Origin: Arsenicicoccus piscis
GTDB taxonomy: Bacteria; Actinomycetota; Actinomycetes; Actinomycetales; Dermatophilaceae
Length of the DNA: 64,000 nucleotides
Assembly (NCBI RefSeq): GCF_022568835.1
Contig: NZ_JAKZHV010000004.1
Span: forward strand, 124,001 to 188,000
Direction: 5' to 3'
The notes beneath the pieces are model-generated. The model did not search any database, was not told the origin of the DNA, and worked only from the letters and a program-made list of their open reading frames with translations. Positions 25,915 through 33,756 of the stretch are shown piece by piece (the first letter of the stretch is position 1; every line of letters begins with the position of its first letter). A program made the translations under genes and the position numbers.

Positions 25915-27858
25915 ATGACGATCAGGAGACGCCTGACCGCGATGCTTGCGCTGGTCGTGCTCCCGCTCCTCGTGGGGTCGGCACTGGTCCTCGCGGTCAT
26001 GCTGCCGGCGCGCCTCGACGTCTCCCAGAAGCGCGGGCTGGAGTCTGCCGCGCGCACCGTCGGCTCGTCGCTGCGCTACGAGTGCCTGCTGCTCGGCGAC
26101 CGGGCCCAGCTGATGGCCCTGGCCCTCGCCAACGGGCGGTCGTGGTCCCAGGTGACGGCCGACCAGCTGGCCGGCGCGACCGACCCCGACGGGCTCTATG
26201 CGGTCGCGACGATCCCGGGCGTGGGGACGCAGGGGACGCGCTACGCCCCGAAGCCGCTGTCGACCAGCCCGCCCGCCAAGCCGTGCTCCAGCACGCCCGA
26301 CCCGGCCGAGAAGGTCGCCGCCCCACCCAAGCTCGTCGAGCGCGTCACGCTCTCGACCTCCTCCGGCGACCTCACCGTGCTCGTCGTGCTGCCGATTACA
26401 CCGGCCCGGGTGCAGGCGCTGGTGAACCAGGCGCAGCTCAAGGACTCTCGCATCGCGCTGCGTTGCCCGGGTGGTGAGGTGCTGGAGTCCACCGACGTCG
26501 GTCTCGGTGACGTCGAGCAGGTCGCCCCCGCGCAGGCGGGGCAGCCGTGTGCCGTGTCGGCGTCCGCGACGGCGCCGGCCGGAGACGCGAGCCGGTGGTG
26601 GACGATCGCCGCGCTGCTCGGCACCGTCTTCCTCGGCGGTGTCATGGTGGCGTGGCTCGCGCGTGCCCTCACCGCGCCCATCGTCGAGATCAGTCAGGCG
26701 GCGCGGCGCGCCACCGCCGGTGACCTGGCCGTGCGGCTGCCGGAGGAACGCACCGACGAGATCGGTGACCTGGCGCGGGACTTCAACACCATGTCGAGCG
26801 AGCTGGAGCAGAAGATCTTCGCCGTCGAGTCGAGCCGCGACGCGCTGCGCGACTCGGTGCGGCGGGTCGGAGACGCGCTCGCGCGCACCCACGACCTGGA
26901 TGGCCTGCTCGGCTCCCTCTGCGCGCTCGCGGAGAGCGCCACCGGTGGCGAGGTCGCGACGGTGTGGATGCGCGAGGGCTCCAGCCTCCTCGCCCGCGTC
27001 GTGCACCCCGTCGGCACCCGTAGACCGTCCGCCCGCCGACTGCCTCCCGCCGGCAACCTGCCCGGGGAGGCGCTGCGCGAGTCCCGTTGGCAGGTCAGCG
27101 GGGACGCGTCGCAGGACCCCGCCTCGATCCTCGGCGGCCGGATGCTCGCGGCGCCGCTGCTGAGCGGCGACCGGGTGCTCGGCGTCATCGCGGTCGAGCG
27201 GCCGGCGTCGCTGCCGCCGTTCGACACCGACGAGAGCGAGCGGCTGGCCATGATCGCCGGCCCGTCCGGTGTCGCCATCGACAACGCCATGCTGCACCGG
27301 GCGGCGCAGCGCCAGTCCGTCATCGACCCGCTCACCGGCGTCGGCAACATGCGCCTGCTCACCAGCACCCTCGGGCGAGAGGTCGAGCGGGCGCAGCGGT
27401 TCGACCGGTTCGTCTCGCTGCTGGTCGTCGACATCGATGGCTTCCGAGGGCTCAACGACCGGCTCGGCCCCACGGTCGGCGACGGGGTGCTGACGGCGGT
27501 CGCGGCGCGGCTCGCCAAGGCGGTGCGGTCGGTGGACACCGTGGCGCGGTACGGCGGCGAGGAGTTCGCCGTCATCTGCCCCGAGCTGTCCGCCCACGAC
27601 GGGATGCTCACGGCCGAGCGGCTGGTGCGGGCCTTCCGCGAGCAGCCGCTGACGGTCGGCGAGCACGAGGTCGAGGTGCGGGTGAGCGTCGGCGTGGCCA
27701 CCTGGCCGGTGCACGCGCACAGCGCGCCCGAGCTGATGGAGGCTGCCGACGCGGCCATGGTCACGGCCAAGAACGAGGGCCGGGACCGGGCCGCCGAGGC
27801 CGTCACCCGGCCCGGCCCCGACGGGCCCGCCAGGCCGGAGAACGCCCGACAGGTGTAG
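25915..27858 (+). CDS. Membrane-bound diguanylate cyclase (extracytoplasmic sensor, HAMP, GAF, GGDEF)
   Basis: This 647-residue protein makes the second messenger c-di-GMP. A membrane helix at about residues 7-28 is followed by an extracytoplasmic domain, a second helix (TIAALLGTVFLGGVMVAWLA) and a HAMP linker (residues about 248-300). A GAF-like domain (about 330-460) precedes the GGDEF domain. The active-site loop is YGGEEF at 546-551. RSVD, five residues before the loop's YGGEEF core, forms an RxxD inhibitory site, so product feedback is likely. The ATG follows GGGAGG at 25900-25905. The gene lies where many actinobacteria carry galU between the cyclo-ligase and moeA. Confidence 0.9.
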   Translation: MTIRRRLTAMLALVVLPLLVGSALVLAVMLPARLDVSQKRGLESAARTVGSSLRYECLLLGDRAQLMALALANGRSWSQVTADQLAGATDPDGLYAVATIPGVGTQGTRYAPKPLSTSPPAKPCSSTPDPAEKVAAPPKLVERVTLSTSSGDLTVLVVLPITPARVQALVNQAQLKDSRIALRCPGGEVLESTDVGLGDVEQVAPAQAGQPCAVSASATAPAGDASRWWTIAALLGTVFLGGVMVAWLARALTAPIVEISQAARRATAGDLAVRLPEERTDEIGDLARDFNTMSSELEQKIFAVESSRDALRDSVRRVGDALARTHDLDGLLGSLCALAESATGGEVATVWMREGSSLLARVVHPVGTRRPSARRLPPAGNLPGEALRESRWQVSGDASQDPASILGGRMLAAPLLSGDRVLGVIAVERPASLPPFDTDESERLAMIAGPSGVAIDNAMLHRAAQRQSVIDPLTGVGNMRLLTSTLGREVERAQRFDRFVSLLVVDIDGFRGLNDRLGPTVGDGVLTAVAARLAKAVRSVDTVARYGGEEFAVICPELSAHDGMLTAERLVRAFREQPLTVGEHEVEVRVSVGVATWPVHAHSAPELMEAADAAMVTAKNEGRDRAAEAVTRPGPDGPARPENARQV

Positions 27859-27889
27859 CCCGTGGGGGTGCGGTGGGTCGAACCGTGGC

Positions 27890-27895
27890 TAGGCT
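27890..27895 (+). promoter_or_regulatory. -10 box of the leaderless moeA operon transcript
   Basis: TAGGCT lies 7 nt before the ATG of moeA, with no Shine-Dalgarno sequence. The same layout recurs before many genes of the window. Confidence 0.55.
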
Positions 27896-27902
27896 GTCCG
27901 CC

Positions 27903-29150
27903 ATGCGCCCCGTCGACGAACACGCTGCCCTGCTGCTCGCCGCTTGCGCGCCGCTGCCCGCCGTCGACGTCCCGCTGCTCGAGGCCCACGGCCTCGTGCT
28001 CGCCGCGGACGTCCACAGCGGCGTGCGCCTCCCACCCTTCACCAACTCGGCCATGGATGGCTACGCCGTGCGCCACGGCGAGGTGGCCGCCGCGTCACCC
28101 GAGCGCCCGGTGACCCTGCCGGTCGCGGGGGACGTCGCTGCTGGGGCTCGTGGGGAGGTCTACGTGGAGGAGGGGACGACGGTGCGCATCATGACCGGTG
28201 CGCCCATGCCTCAGGGCGTGGACGCGGTCGTCGCCGTCGAGCAGACCGACCGGGGGACGGCGCAGGTCGAGATCTACGAGGCGGCACCGGCCGGGCAGCA
28301 CCTGCGCGAGCTGGGCTCGGACGTCGAGGTGGGTGACCTGGTCTGTGCCGCAGGGACGCTCGTCGACGCGCGGGTCGTCGCACTGCTGGCCTCGGTGGAG
28401 GCGACGACCGTCAGTGTGCATCCGCGGCCGCGCGTCGTCGTGCTGTCGACGGGTGATGAGCTCGTCGAGCCGGGCTCACCGCTGGGCTACGGCCAGATCG
28501 TCGACAGCAACGGACCGATGCTCGAAGCCGCTTGCGCCGAGGACGGATTCGTCTCGAGCCGGGTGCACGGCGTGGTGGACGATGAGTCGTCGTTCACCGC
28601 GGAGCTCGAGGCGGCGCTCGCCGTGTCCGACGCGGTGATCACCACCGGCGGGGTCTCCGCAGGGGCCTACGACACCGTCAAGGCCGTCCTGTCCCGTGGC
28701 GGCGCAATGGAGTTCGGGCCGGTGGCGATGCAGCCGGGCAAGCCGCAGGGGTTCGGGGTGATGACCGCGGCGGACGGGCGCGAGGTGCCCGTCTTCACCC
28801 TGCCGGGCAACCCGGTCAGCGCCCTGGTGTCCTACGAAGTGTTCGTCGCGCCGTGCCTGCGGGTCCTCGCCGGGCGGCTGCCGTCGGTGGCCGACGTGGT
28901 CGAGGCGACCGTGACCGAGGGCTGGCGGGCGCCCGAGGGCAAGGTGCAGTTCACCCGAGTCGTGCTGTCCCGCAGCGAGACCGACCCCGAGCGCTACGAC
29001 GTGCGGCCGGCCGGGGGACAGGGTTCCTACCAGCTGTCGAGCCTGGTCCAGGCCAACGGGCTCGCCGTCGTGCCGGTCGAGGTGACCCGCGTCGGTGTCG
29101 GCGACACCGTCGGCGTGCGGCTGCTCGTCCCCCGAGGAGAGATCACGTGA
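27903..29150 (+). CDS. moeA: MoeA-family molybdopterin molybdotransferase (possible Glp cell-division paralogue)
   Basis: This 415-residue protein inserts molybdate into adenylylated molybdopterin in its classic role. Conserved stretches include LPPFTNSAMDGYAVRHGEV, RIMTGAPMPQGVDAVV, VVVLSTGDELVEPGSPLGYG, DAVITTGGVSAGAYDTVKAV and FTLPGNPVSALVSYEVFV. In corynebacteria a MoeA homologue called Glp binds FtsZ and the membrane protein GlpR, encoded close by. Here the SepX/GlpR gene lies three genes downstream, so a division role is possible. The moaC and mog genes in the same operon point equally to cofactor synthesis, and one protein may do both. The ATG is probably leaderless. Confidence 0.9.
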   Translation: MRPVDEHAALLLAACAPLPAVDVPLLEAHGLVLAADVHSGVRLPPFTNSAMDGYAVRHGEVAAASPERPVTLPVAGDVAAGARGEVYVEEGTTVRIMTGAPMPQGVDAVVAVEQTDRGTAQVEIYEAAPAGQHLRELGSDVEVGDLVCAAGTLVDARVVALLASVEATTVSVHPRPRVVVLSTGDELVEPGSPLGYGQIVDSNGPMLEAACAEDGFVSSRVHGVVDDESSFTAELEAALAVSDAVITTGGVSAGAYDTVKAVLSRGGAMEFGPVAMQPGKPQGFGVMTAADGREVPVFTLPGNPVSALVSYEVFVAPCLRVLAGRLPSVADVVEATVTEGWRAPEGKVQFTRVVLSRSETDPERYDVRPAGGQGSYQLSSLVQANGLAVVPVEVTRVGVGDTVGVRLLVPRGEIT

Positions 29151-29632
29151 CCGACGACCCGCAGCAGCCGCGGCTCACCCACGTCCGTGCCGACGGGAGC
29201 GCGCACATGGTGGACATCACCGCCAAGGAGGTCACCGCCCGGTCGGCGACCGCCTCGGGGCGAGTCCTGCTGGCGCCCAGCGCGATCGCCGCGCTGCGTG
29301 ACGGCACGGTGCCCAAGGGCGACGCGCTCGCGGTGGCCCGCATCGCCGGCATCCAGGCGGTGAAGCGCACCCCCGAGCTCATCCCGCTCGCCCACCCGAT
29401 CGCGGTGCACGGGGTGGAGCTGGACCTGGACGTCCTCGACGACGCGGTGTCGATCCGCGCGACGGTGCGCACGGCCGACCGCACCGGGATCGAGATGGAA
29501 GCCCTGACGGCGGTCAGCGTCGCGGCCCTGGCGCTGGTCGACATGATCAAGGCGGTCGACAAGCACTCCGTCATCACCGACGTTCGCGTCGTCGCGAAGT
29601 CCGGTGGGCGGTCAGGGGACTGGGCCCTGTGA
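29147..29632 (+). CDS. moaC: Cyclic pyranopterin monophosphate synthase MoaC
   Basis: This 161-residue enzyme completes the first step of molybdenum cofactor synthesis, closing the pyranopterin ring after MoaA. Characteristic segments are GSAHMVDITAKEVTARSATA, KGDALAVARIAGIQAVKRTP, IPLAHPIAVHGVELDL and RTGIEMEALTAVSVAALALVD-MIKAVDK. The GTG start overlaps the moeA stop (GTGA), and its own stop overlaps the mog start in the same way. MoaA is not in the window. Confidence 0.95.
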   Translation: MTDDPQQPRLTHVRADGSAHMVDITAKEVTARSATASGRVLLAPSAIAALRDGTVPKGDALAVARIAGIQAVKRTPELIPLAHPIAVHGVELDLDVLDDAVSIRATVRTADRTGIEMEALTAVSVAALALVDMIKAVDKHSVITDVRVVAKSGGRSGDWAL

Positions 29633-30126
29633 GCGGCCTGGCGCACCGGCCCGGCCGAGCCGTCGTGGTGACCTGCTCGACCCGGGCCGCGGCCGGGGTC
29701 TACGAGGACCGGTCCGGGCCGATCATCGTGGCGACGCTGCGCGAGTGGGGCTTCGTCGTGGCCGACCCGGTCGTCGTGCCCGACGGCGAACCCGTGGACG
29801 TGGCTCTGCGCCAAGCACTCTCGGCGGGGCCTGCCCTCGTCGTCACGACCGGCGGGACCGGGCTGGCGCCCACGGACGTCACCCCCGAGATCACCCGGCG
29901 CGTGATCGACCGCGAGGTGCCTGGCATCGCCGAGGCGATCCGCGCCGCCGGCATCGCGAAGGGCGTTGCCACAGCGGCACTCTCGCGCGGTGTGGCCGGG
30001 CTGTGCGGTCCGACGCTGGTCGTGAACCTGCCGGGGTCGACCGGTGGGGTGAAGGACGGTCTAGCCGTCCTGGCCGAGCTGGTGCCGCACGCCGTGGACC
30101 AGGTGCGCGGAGGCGATCACCGGTGA
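29629..30126 (+). CDS. mog: Molybdopterin adenylyltransferase (MogA/MoaB family)
   Basis: This 165-residue protein activates molybdopterin with ATP before metal insertion by MoeA. The family core VVTTGGTGLAPTDVTPEITR and the C-terminal PGSTGGVKDGLAVLAELVPH are both present. Start and stop overlap with moaC and the GNAT gene (GTGA each), so four genes from moeA onward form one translationally coupled unit. Whether it corresponds to MogA or MoaB cannot be decided from the sequence alone. Confidence 0.92.
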   Translation: MSGLAHRPGRAVVVTCSTRAAAGVYEDRSGPIIVATLREWGFVVADPVVVPDGEPVDVALRQALSAGPALVVTTGGTGLAPTDVTPEITRRVIDREVPGIAEAIRAAGIAKGVATAALSRGVAGLCGPTLVVNLPGSTGGVKDGLAVLAELVPHAVDQVRGGDHR

Positions 30127-30767
30127 GCGGGCTCGGCGGGCTGCTCTTCGGGACGCACGCGTGGCCGGTGCGGCTGCGTGGTCAGCTCGCCGACGGCGGC
30201 CGGATCCTGTTGCGAGAGCTGAGAGTCGGTGACCAGCGAGACTGGCTGGACTGCCGCACGCGCAACTGGGACTGGCTGCAGGAGTGGGAGCCGACCGCGG
30301 TCGACAAGACGTCGACGCCCGTGCCCTTCCGGACCTACGTGCGCTCCCAGCAGGTCGAGGCCCGAGCGGGTCGCTCGCTGCCCTGGATCATCGAGATCGA
30401 CGGACGAATCGCCGGTGCCCTCACCATCTCCCAGATTGCTCAGGGGGTGCTGCTGAGCGGCGCGGCGGGTTACTGGGTGGCGAAGGAGCACGCCGGCCGC
30501 GGGGTCGTGCCGCTGGCGCTGGCGCTCGCCATGGACTACGCCTTCGACGAGCGCAGGCTGCACCGCATCGAGGTGAACATCCGCCCGGAGAACGCGAACT
30601 CCCTTGCCGTGGTGCGCAAGCTGGGCTTCCGCGACGAGGGGCTGCGGGTGCGCTACCTTCACATCAACCATGCCTGGCGCGACCACCGGACGTTCGCCCT
30701 CACCACCGAAGACCTCGACGGCGGCCGCCTGGTCGACCGATCGGGGGGCTCTCGGGTGTCGAATTAG
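30123..30767 (+). CDS. RimJ/RimL-type GNAT acetyltransferase
   Basis: This 214-residue GNAT protein shows RILLRELRVGDQRDWLDCRT at the N-terminus, YWVAKEHAGRGVVPLALALA as the acetyl-CoA loop and NSLAVVRKLGFRDEGLRVRY at the C-terminus. It resembles RimJ, which acetylates a ribosomal protein N-terminus, but the true target is unknown. In many actinobacteria this gene lies between moeA/glp and sepX/glpR, as here, so its product may belong to that division-linked unit. The GTG overlaps the mog stop. Confidence 0.87.
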   Translation: MSGLGGLLFGTHAWPVRLRGQLADGGRILLRELRVGDQRDWLDCRTRNWDWLQEWEPTAVDKTSTPVPFRTYVRSQQVEARAGRSLPWIIEIDGRIAGALTISQIAQGVLLSGAAGYWVAKEHAGRGVVPLALALAMDYAFDERRLHRIEVNIRPENANSLAVVRKLGFRDEGLRVRYLHINHAWRDHRTFALTTEDLDGGRLVDRSGGSRVSN

Positions 30768-30810
30768 CGACACACCGGACCTGGTGCCCGATCCGTCCCG
30801 ACCTGCCGCA

Positions 30811-30816
30811 TAACGT
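30811..30816 (+). promoter_or_regulatory. -10 box before the sepX/glpR-like gene
   Basis: TAACGT lies 6 nt before the GTG at 30823 without a ribosome-binding site. The gene can therefore be expressed from its own leaderless promoter as well as from the upstream operon. Confidence 0.45.
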
Positions 30817-30822
30817 GGCACC

Positions 30823-31767
30823 GTGAGCGTTCAGCCGAGCAGCCTGGTCTTCGTAGTCCTCATCGCGGTGTGGGCTGCCTATGTCCTGCAGAGCTGGATG
30901 CGCCGTCGCGAGAACCTCGAGACCGCGCGGACGGTCGACGTCCTCACCGACGCCATGCGCGTCCTCGAGCGTCGCCAGCCCGTCCCCACCGGCTCGCCGA
31001 GCCACCCGCGCTCCTACGTCGCCTCCCCGCTGCGCACGCGGCCCCGGGTGTCGGTCCCCACTCCTTCCTCGCCACTGACCTCCGCTCCCACGCGCGCCAC
31101 GAGCTCGGCTCTCGGGCGGGCGTTCTCGCCGCGCCGGCTGCGCGCCTACTCGCTGGTCGTCCTCGTCGCGGCTCTGGTCGCGTCCGTCGTCGCTGCGGCC
31201 TTCCACCTGGTCGGCTGGGTCGTCCCCGCGATCGTCGGCATCGCCCTCGTCGCCGACCTGGCCGTCCTGCGCACCCTCGCGTCGCGCCAGCCGCGGATCC
31301 GGCTGCGGGAGCGGTCCGCTCCTCGCGTGACCGAGTCGGCGCCGGTTGCTTCTTCCCCGGATGTCGAGGCTGCTCCGGTCGCCGAGACCGTTGCGGTTGT
31401 CGAGAGCCCCGCCGAGTCCGCTTCCGTCCTCGCGCCGGTGAGCGAGCGCGCGCCCGAGCCGGCCGTAGACCGCGTGGCCGAGCCGGCGGGATCTACCGTC
31501 TTCGACGTGCGCTCCTACGACGAGCCCGCGCCGACCCCAGCCGTCGCGCAGCAGCCCGCCGAGCCCCTCGAGCCCGGCCAGTGGCGCCCCGCGCCCGTGC
31601 CGACGCCCACCTACCTGCTCAAGCCGAGCGCCCCGCAGCGGCCCGTCGTGGCCGAGCCGGTGGCGCAGGCTGCGCCCCCGGCTGGCGTCGTGCCGGTGCC
31701 GGTCGAGATCGAGGACGACTTCTTCGACGACCTCGACGAGCCCGTGATGCTCCGTCGGCTCGGCTGA
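30823..31767 (+). CDS. SepX/GlpR-like membrane protein of the actinobacterial division machinery
   Basis: This 314-residue protein has an N-terminal membrane helix (SLVFVVLIAVWAAYVLQSW, residues 7-25) followed by a conserved basic stretch (MRRRENLETARTVDVLTDAM). A Pro/Ser-rich linker leads to two central helices (SLVVLVAALVASVVAAAFHL and VGWVVPAIVGIALVADLAVL, about 108-150). A long Pro/Ala/Glu-rich cytoplasmic tail ends in IEDDFFDDLDEPVMLRRLG. Helix layout and gene order (moeA, rimJ, this gene) match SepX of Streptomyces and GlpR of Corynebacterium, which anchor division proteins near FtsZ. The assignment rests on synteny and architecture; sequence identity could not be measured. Confidence 0.75.
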   Translation: MSVQPSSLVFVVLIAVWAAYVLQSWMRRRENLETARTVDVLTDAMRVLERRQPVPTGSPSHPRSYVASPLRTRPRVSVPTPSSPLTSAPTRATSSALGRAFSPRRLRAYSLVVLVAALVASVVAAAFHLVGWVVPAIVGIALVADLAVLRTLASRQPRIRLRERSAPRVTESAPVASSPDVEAAPVAETVAVVESPAESASVLAPVSERAPEPAVDRVAEPAGSTVFDVRSYDEPAPTPAVAQQPAEPLEPGQWRPAPVPTPTYLLKPSAPQRPVVAEPVAQAAPPAGVVPVPVEIEDDFFDDLDEPVMLRRLG

Positions 31768-31810
31768 GTTGGGGCCACCCGGCGTCGGCTGCTAGAGTTC
31801 ACTGTCGCAA

Positions 31811-31886
31811 GGGGCTGTGGCGCAGTTGGTAGCGCGTCTCGTTCGCAATGAGAAGGCCAGGGGTTCGAATCCCCTCAGCTCCACCA
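31811..31886 (+). tRNA. tRNA-Ala (anticodon CGC)
   Basis: A complete cloverleaf is present: acceptor GGGGCTG/CAGCTCC, D-arm GCGC/GCGC region, anticodon loop TTCGCAA with anticodon CGC, T-arm AGGGG-TTCGAAT-CCCCT, discriminator A and an encoded CCA. It reads GCG, a frequent alanine codon in this genome. A terminator-like hairpin follows 3 nt later. Confidence 0.96.
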
Positions 31887-31888
31887 AG

Positions 31889-31936
31889 GAAACCCCGTCT
31901 GACCAGGGCAGAAGCCCTCGGTGAGGCGGGGTTTCT
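31889..31936 (+). terminator. Terminator of the tRNA-Ala transcript
   Basis: GAAACCCCG (from 31889) pairs with CGGGGTTTC (to 31935), enclosing an inner AGGGC-AGAA-GCCCT hairpin and ending in a short T run (GTTTCTGATT). The position directly after the tRNA fits an intrinsic terminator. Confidence 0.75.
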
Positions 31937-32001
31937 GATTGTCCTGACTATGTCGGTGACTGACCTGTCCAAAGGTCGGGTCACGGTGAGACCACTTCGC
32001 C

Positions 32002-32208
32002 ATGGCCATGACGTTGAGGCTGAGTGATGACGACGAGCGGCTGCTGGCCGCTCTGGCTGAGGCGGACGGCATCAGCAAGCACGAGGCGGCACTGCGTGCC
32101 ATCCGTGAGGTGGCGGAGCGGCGTGGGCACGGGAGGGAGGTCGCGGCCTCGTCGGAGCATGCTCGTCGCCGCTACGCGAAGACCCTGGAGCGGCTGGGCC
32201 TGGGGTGA
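32002..32208 (+). CDS. Orphan ribbon-helix-helix protein (antitoxin-like)
   Basis: This 68-residue protein begins MAMTLRLSDDDERLLAALAE, continues DGISKHEAALRAIREVAERR and has an Arg-rich end. This is the strand-helix-helix pattern of CopG/VapB-type antitoxins. No toxin gene follows: the next 58 bases are noncoding and lead to a DoxX-like gene with its own promoter. It is either a remnant of a toxin-antitoxin pair or a free-standing regulator. ATG 32008 is an alternative start; neither has a ribosome-binding site. Confidence 0.65.
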   Translation: MAMTLRLSDDDERLLAALAEADGISKHEAALRAIREVAERRGHGREVAASSEHARRRYAKTLERLGLG

Positions 32209-32253
32209 GGCGGTCTACAAGAGCATCGCGTCGTGGGCGATGCCGGATCCGTC

Positions 32254-32259
32254 TAGGGT
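32254..32259 (+). promoter_or_regulatory. -10 box of a leaderless DoxX-like gene
   Basis: TAGGGT lies 7 nt before the ATG at 32267, with no Shine-Dalgarno sequence. It separates this gene from the orphan antitoxin-like gene. Confidence 0.55.
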
Positions 32260-32266
32260 TGTCCTC

Positions 32267-32653
32267 ATGACGATGTTGAGCCGTGCGGGCAAGCTGTTGC
32301 TGGGTGGATCGATCGTGCTGATGGGCTACGGCGCGGCGAAGGATCCGGGTGGCCGGACGGCCGTGGCGGCACCGACGCTGGCGAAGATTCGTGAGGTCGT
32401 GCCGCTCCCGGACGACGACGAGCTGCTGGTCCGCGTCAACGGTGCGGTGCAGACCGGCGCCGGCGCGGCCCTCGCCGTCGGTGTGTTGCCGCGGCTGTCC
32501 GCGCTGGCCGTCGCGGGGTCGCTGATCACGACCACGTACGCCGGGCACGCCTACTGGACGGTGGAGGACCCGGCGCAGCGCGCCGCCCAGCGCATCCAGT
32601 TCCTCAAGAACGCCGCCATGCTCGGCGGTCTCCTGGTCGTCGCGGGATCGTAG
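32267..32653 (+). CDS. DoxX-like membrane protein
   Basis: This 128-residue protein shows MLSRAGKLLLGGSIVLMGYG at the N-terminus, then two to three further hydrophobic helices (QTGAGAALAVGVLPRLSALA and LITTTYAGHAYWT, ending in NAAMLGGLLVVAGS). The TYAGHAYW and KNAAMLGG features match the DoxX family of four-helix membrane proteins, some of which act in thiol redox balance. The exact role is unknown. The stop codon TAG is part of a GTAGACC element that recurs in the window. Confidence 0.8.
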   Translation: MTMLSRAGKLLLGGSIVLMGYGAAKDPGGRTAVAAPTLAKIREVVPLPDDDELLVRVNGAVQTGAGAALAVGVLPRLSALAVAGSLITTTYAGHAYWTVEDPAQRAAQRIQFLKNAAMLGGLLVVAGS

Positions 32654-32703
32654 ACCTCGACACAAAGAAGCATCACCGGGCCGAGCAGGATCGGAGGCAC
32701 GCC

Positions 32704-33741
32704 ATGGCACATGAGGGTCTTCAGCTGGGGCTGGACACGTTCGGCGACGTCACCCTGGGCACGGACGGCGAGCTGGCGTCCTACGGCGAGGTGCTGCGCA
32801 ACGTCGTCGAGCAGGGCGTGCTGGCCGACCAGGTCGGGGTGGACGCCTTCGGGGTGGGCGAGCACCACCGCGACGACTACGCGGTGTCCGCGCCGGACGT
32901 CGTCCTGGCGGCGATCGCAGCGCGCACCGAACGGATCGTGCTCGGTAGCGCCGTCACGGTGCTCAGCTCGGACGACCCGGTCCGCGTCTACGAACGGTTC
33001 GCCACCCTCGACGGGATCTCCGGCGGTCGCGCCGAGGTGACCCTGGGCCGTGGCTCGTTCACCGAGTCCTTCCCGCTGTTCGGCTACGACCTTGCCGACT
33101 ACGAGCGACTGTTCAGCGAGAAGCTCGACCTGTTCGCGGCCCTGCGACCCGAGGGGCGGGTGTCCTGGTCCGGCTCGCACCGGGCGCGGCTGGAGGACGC
33201 CGAGGTCTTCCCGAAGTCCGACCAGAAGCCCTTCCCGGTGTGGATCGGCGTCGGTGGGTCGCCGGAGTCGGTGATCCGCGCTGCCCGCTATCGCTGCGCA
33301 CTCATGCTCGCGATCATCGGCGGCGACCCGGTGCGGTTCGCGCCCTACGCCGACCTCTATCGCCGGGCGCTCTCGGAGCTGCAGCAGCCGGCCCTGCCGA
33401 TCGGTGTCCATGCACCCGGTTTCGTCGCGGACACCGACGAGGAGGCGCGCGAGGTGCTCTACCCGCACTTCAAGCGCTCCCGCGACCGGATCGGACGAGA
33501 TCGGGGCTGGCCGCCGCTGACCCACGAGGAGTACCTCGACGACATCGAGCACGGTGCCCTGCACGTCGGCTCGCCCGAGACCGTCGCGCGCAAGATCGCC
33601 CGGACGGTCGGTGCGCTCGGCCTCGATCGCTTCGACCTGAAGTACAGCCACGGCACGCTCCCGCACGACGACCTCATGCACGCGATCGAGCTCTACGGCA
33701 CGAAGGTCGCCCCGCTCGTCCGCGAGCTGCTCGCCGACTGA
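32704..33741 (+). CDS. Luciferase-like (LLM class) flavin-dependent monooxygenase
   Basis: This 345-residue TIM-barrel protein of the bacterial luciferase superfamily shows LGLDTFGDV, GVDAFGVGEHHRDDYAVSAP, TERIVLGSAVTVLSSDDPVR and SGGRAEVTLGRGSF at conserved positions. The GEHH motif near residue 52 belongs to the FMN/substrate pocket of the group. The enzyme would use reduced FMN (or F420) and oxygen; the substrate cannot be named. The ATG follows GGAGG at 32693-32697. It converges on the ribokinase gene with a 15-nt gap. Confidence 0.87.
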   Translation: MAHEGLQLGLDTFGDVTLGTDGELASYGEVLRNVVEQGVLADQVGVDAFGVGEHHRDDYAVSAPDVVLAAIAARTERIVLGSAVTVLSSDDPVRVYERFATLDGISGGRAEVTLGRGSFTESFPLFGYDLADYERLFSEKLDLFAALRPEGRVSWSGSHRARLEDAEVFPKSDQKPFPVWIGVGGSPESVIRAARYRCALMLAIIGGDPVRFAPYADLYRRALSELQQPALPIGVHAPGFVADTDEEAREVLYPHFKRSRDRIGRDRGWPPLTHEEYLDDIEHGALHVGSPETVARKIARTVGALGLDRFDLKYSHGTLPHDDLMHAIELYGTKVAPLVRELLAD

Positions 33742-33756
33742 TCGGGGCGGTGCGGC

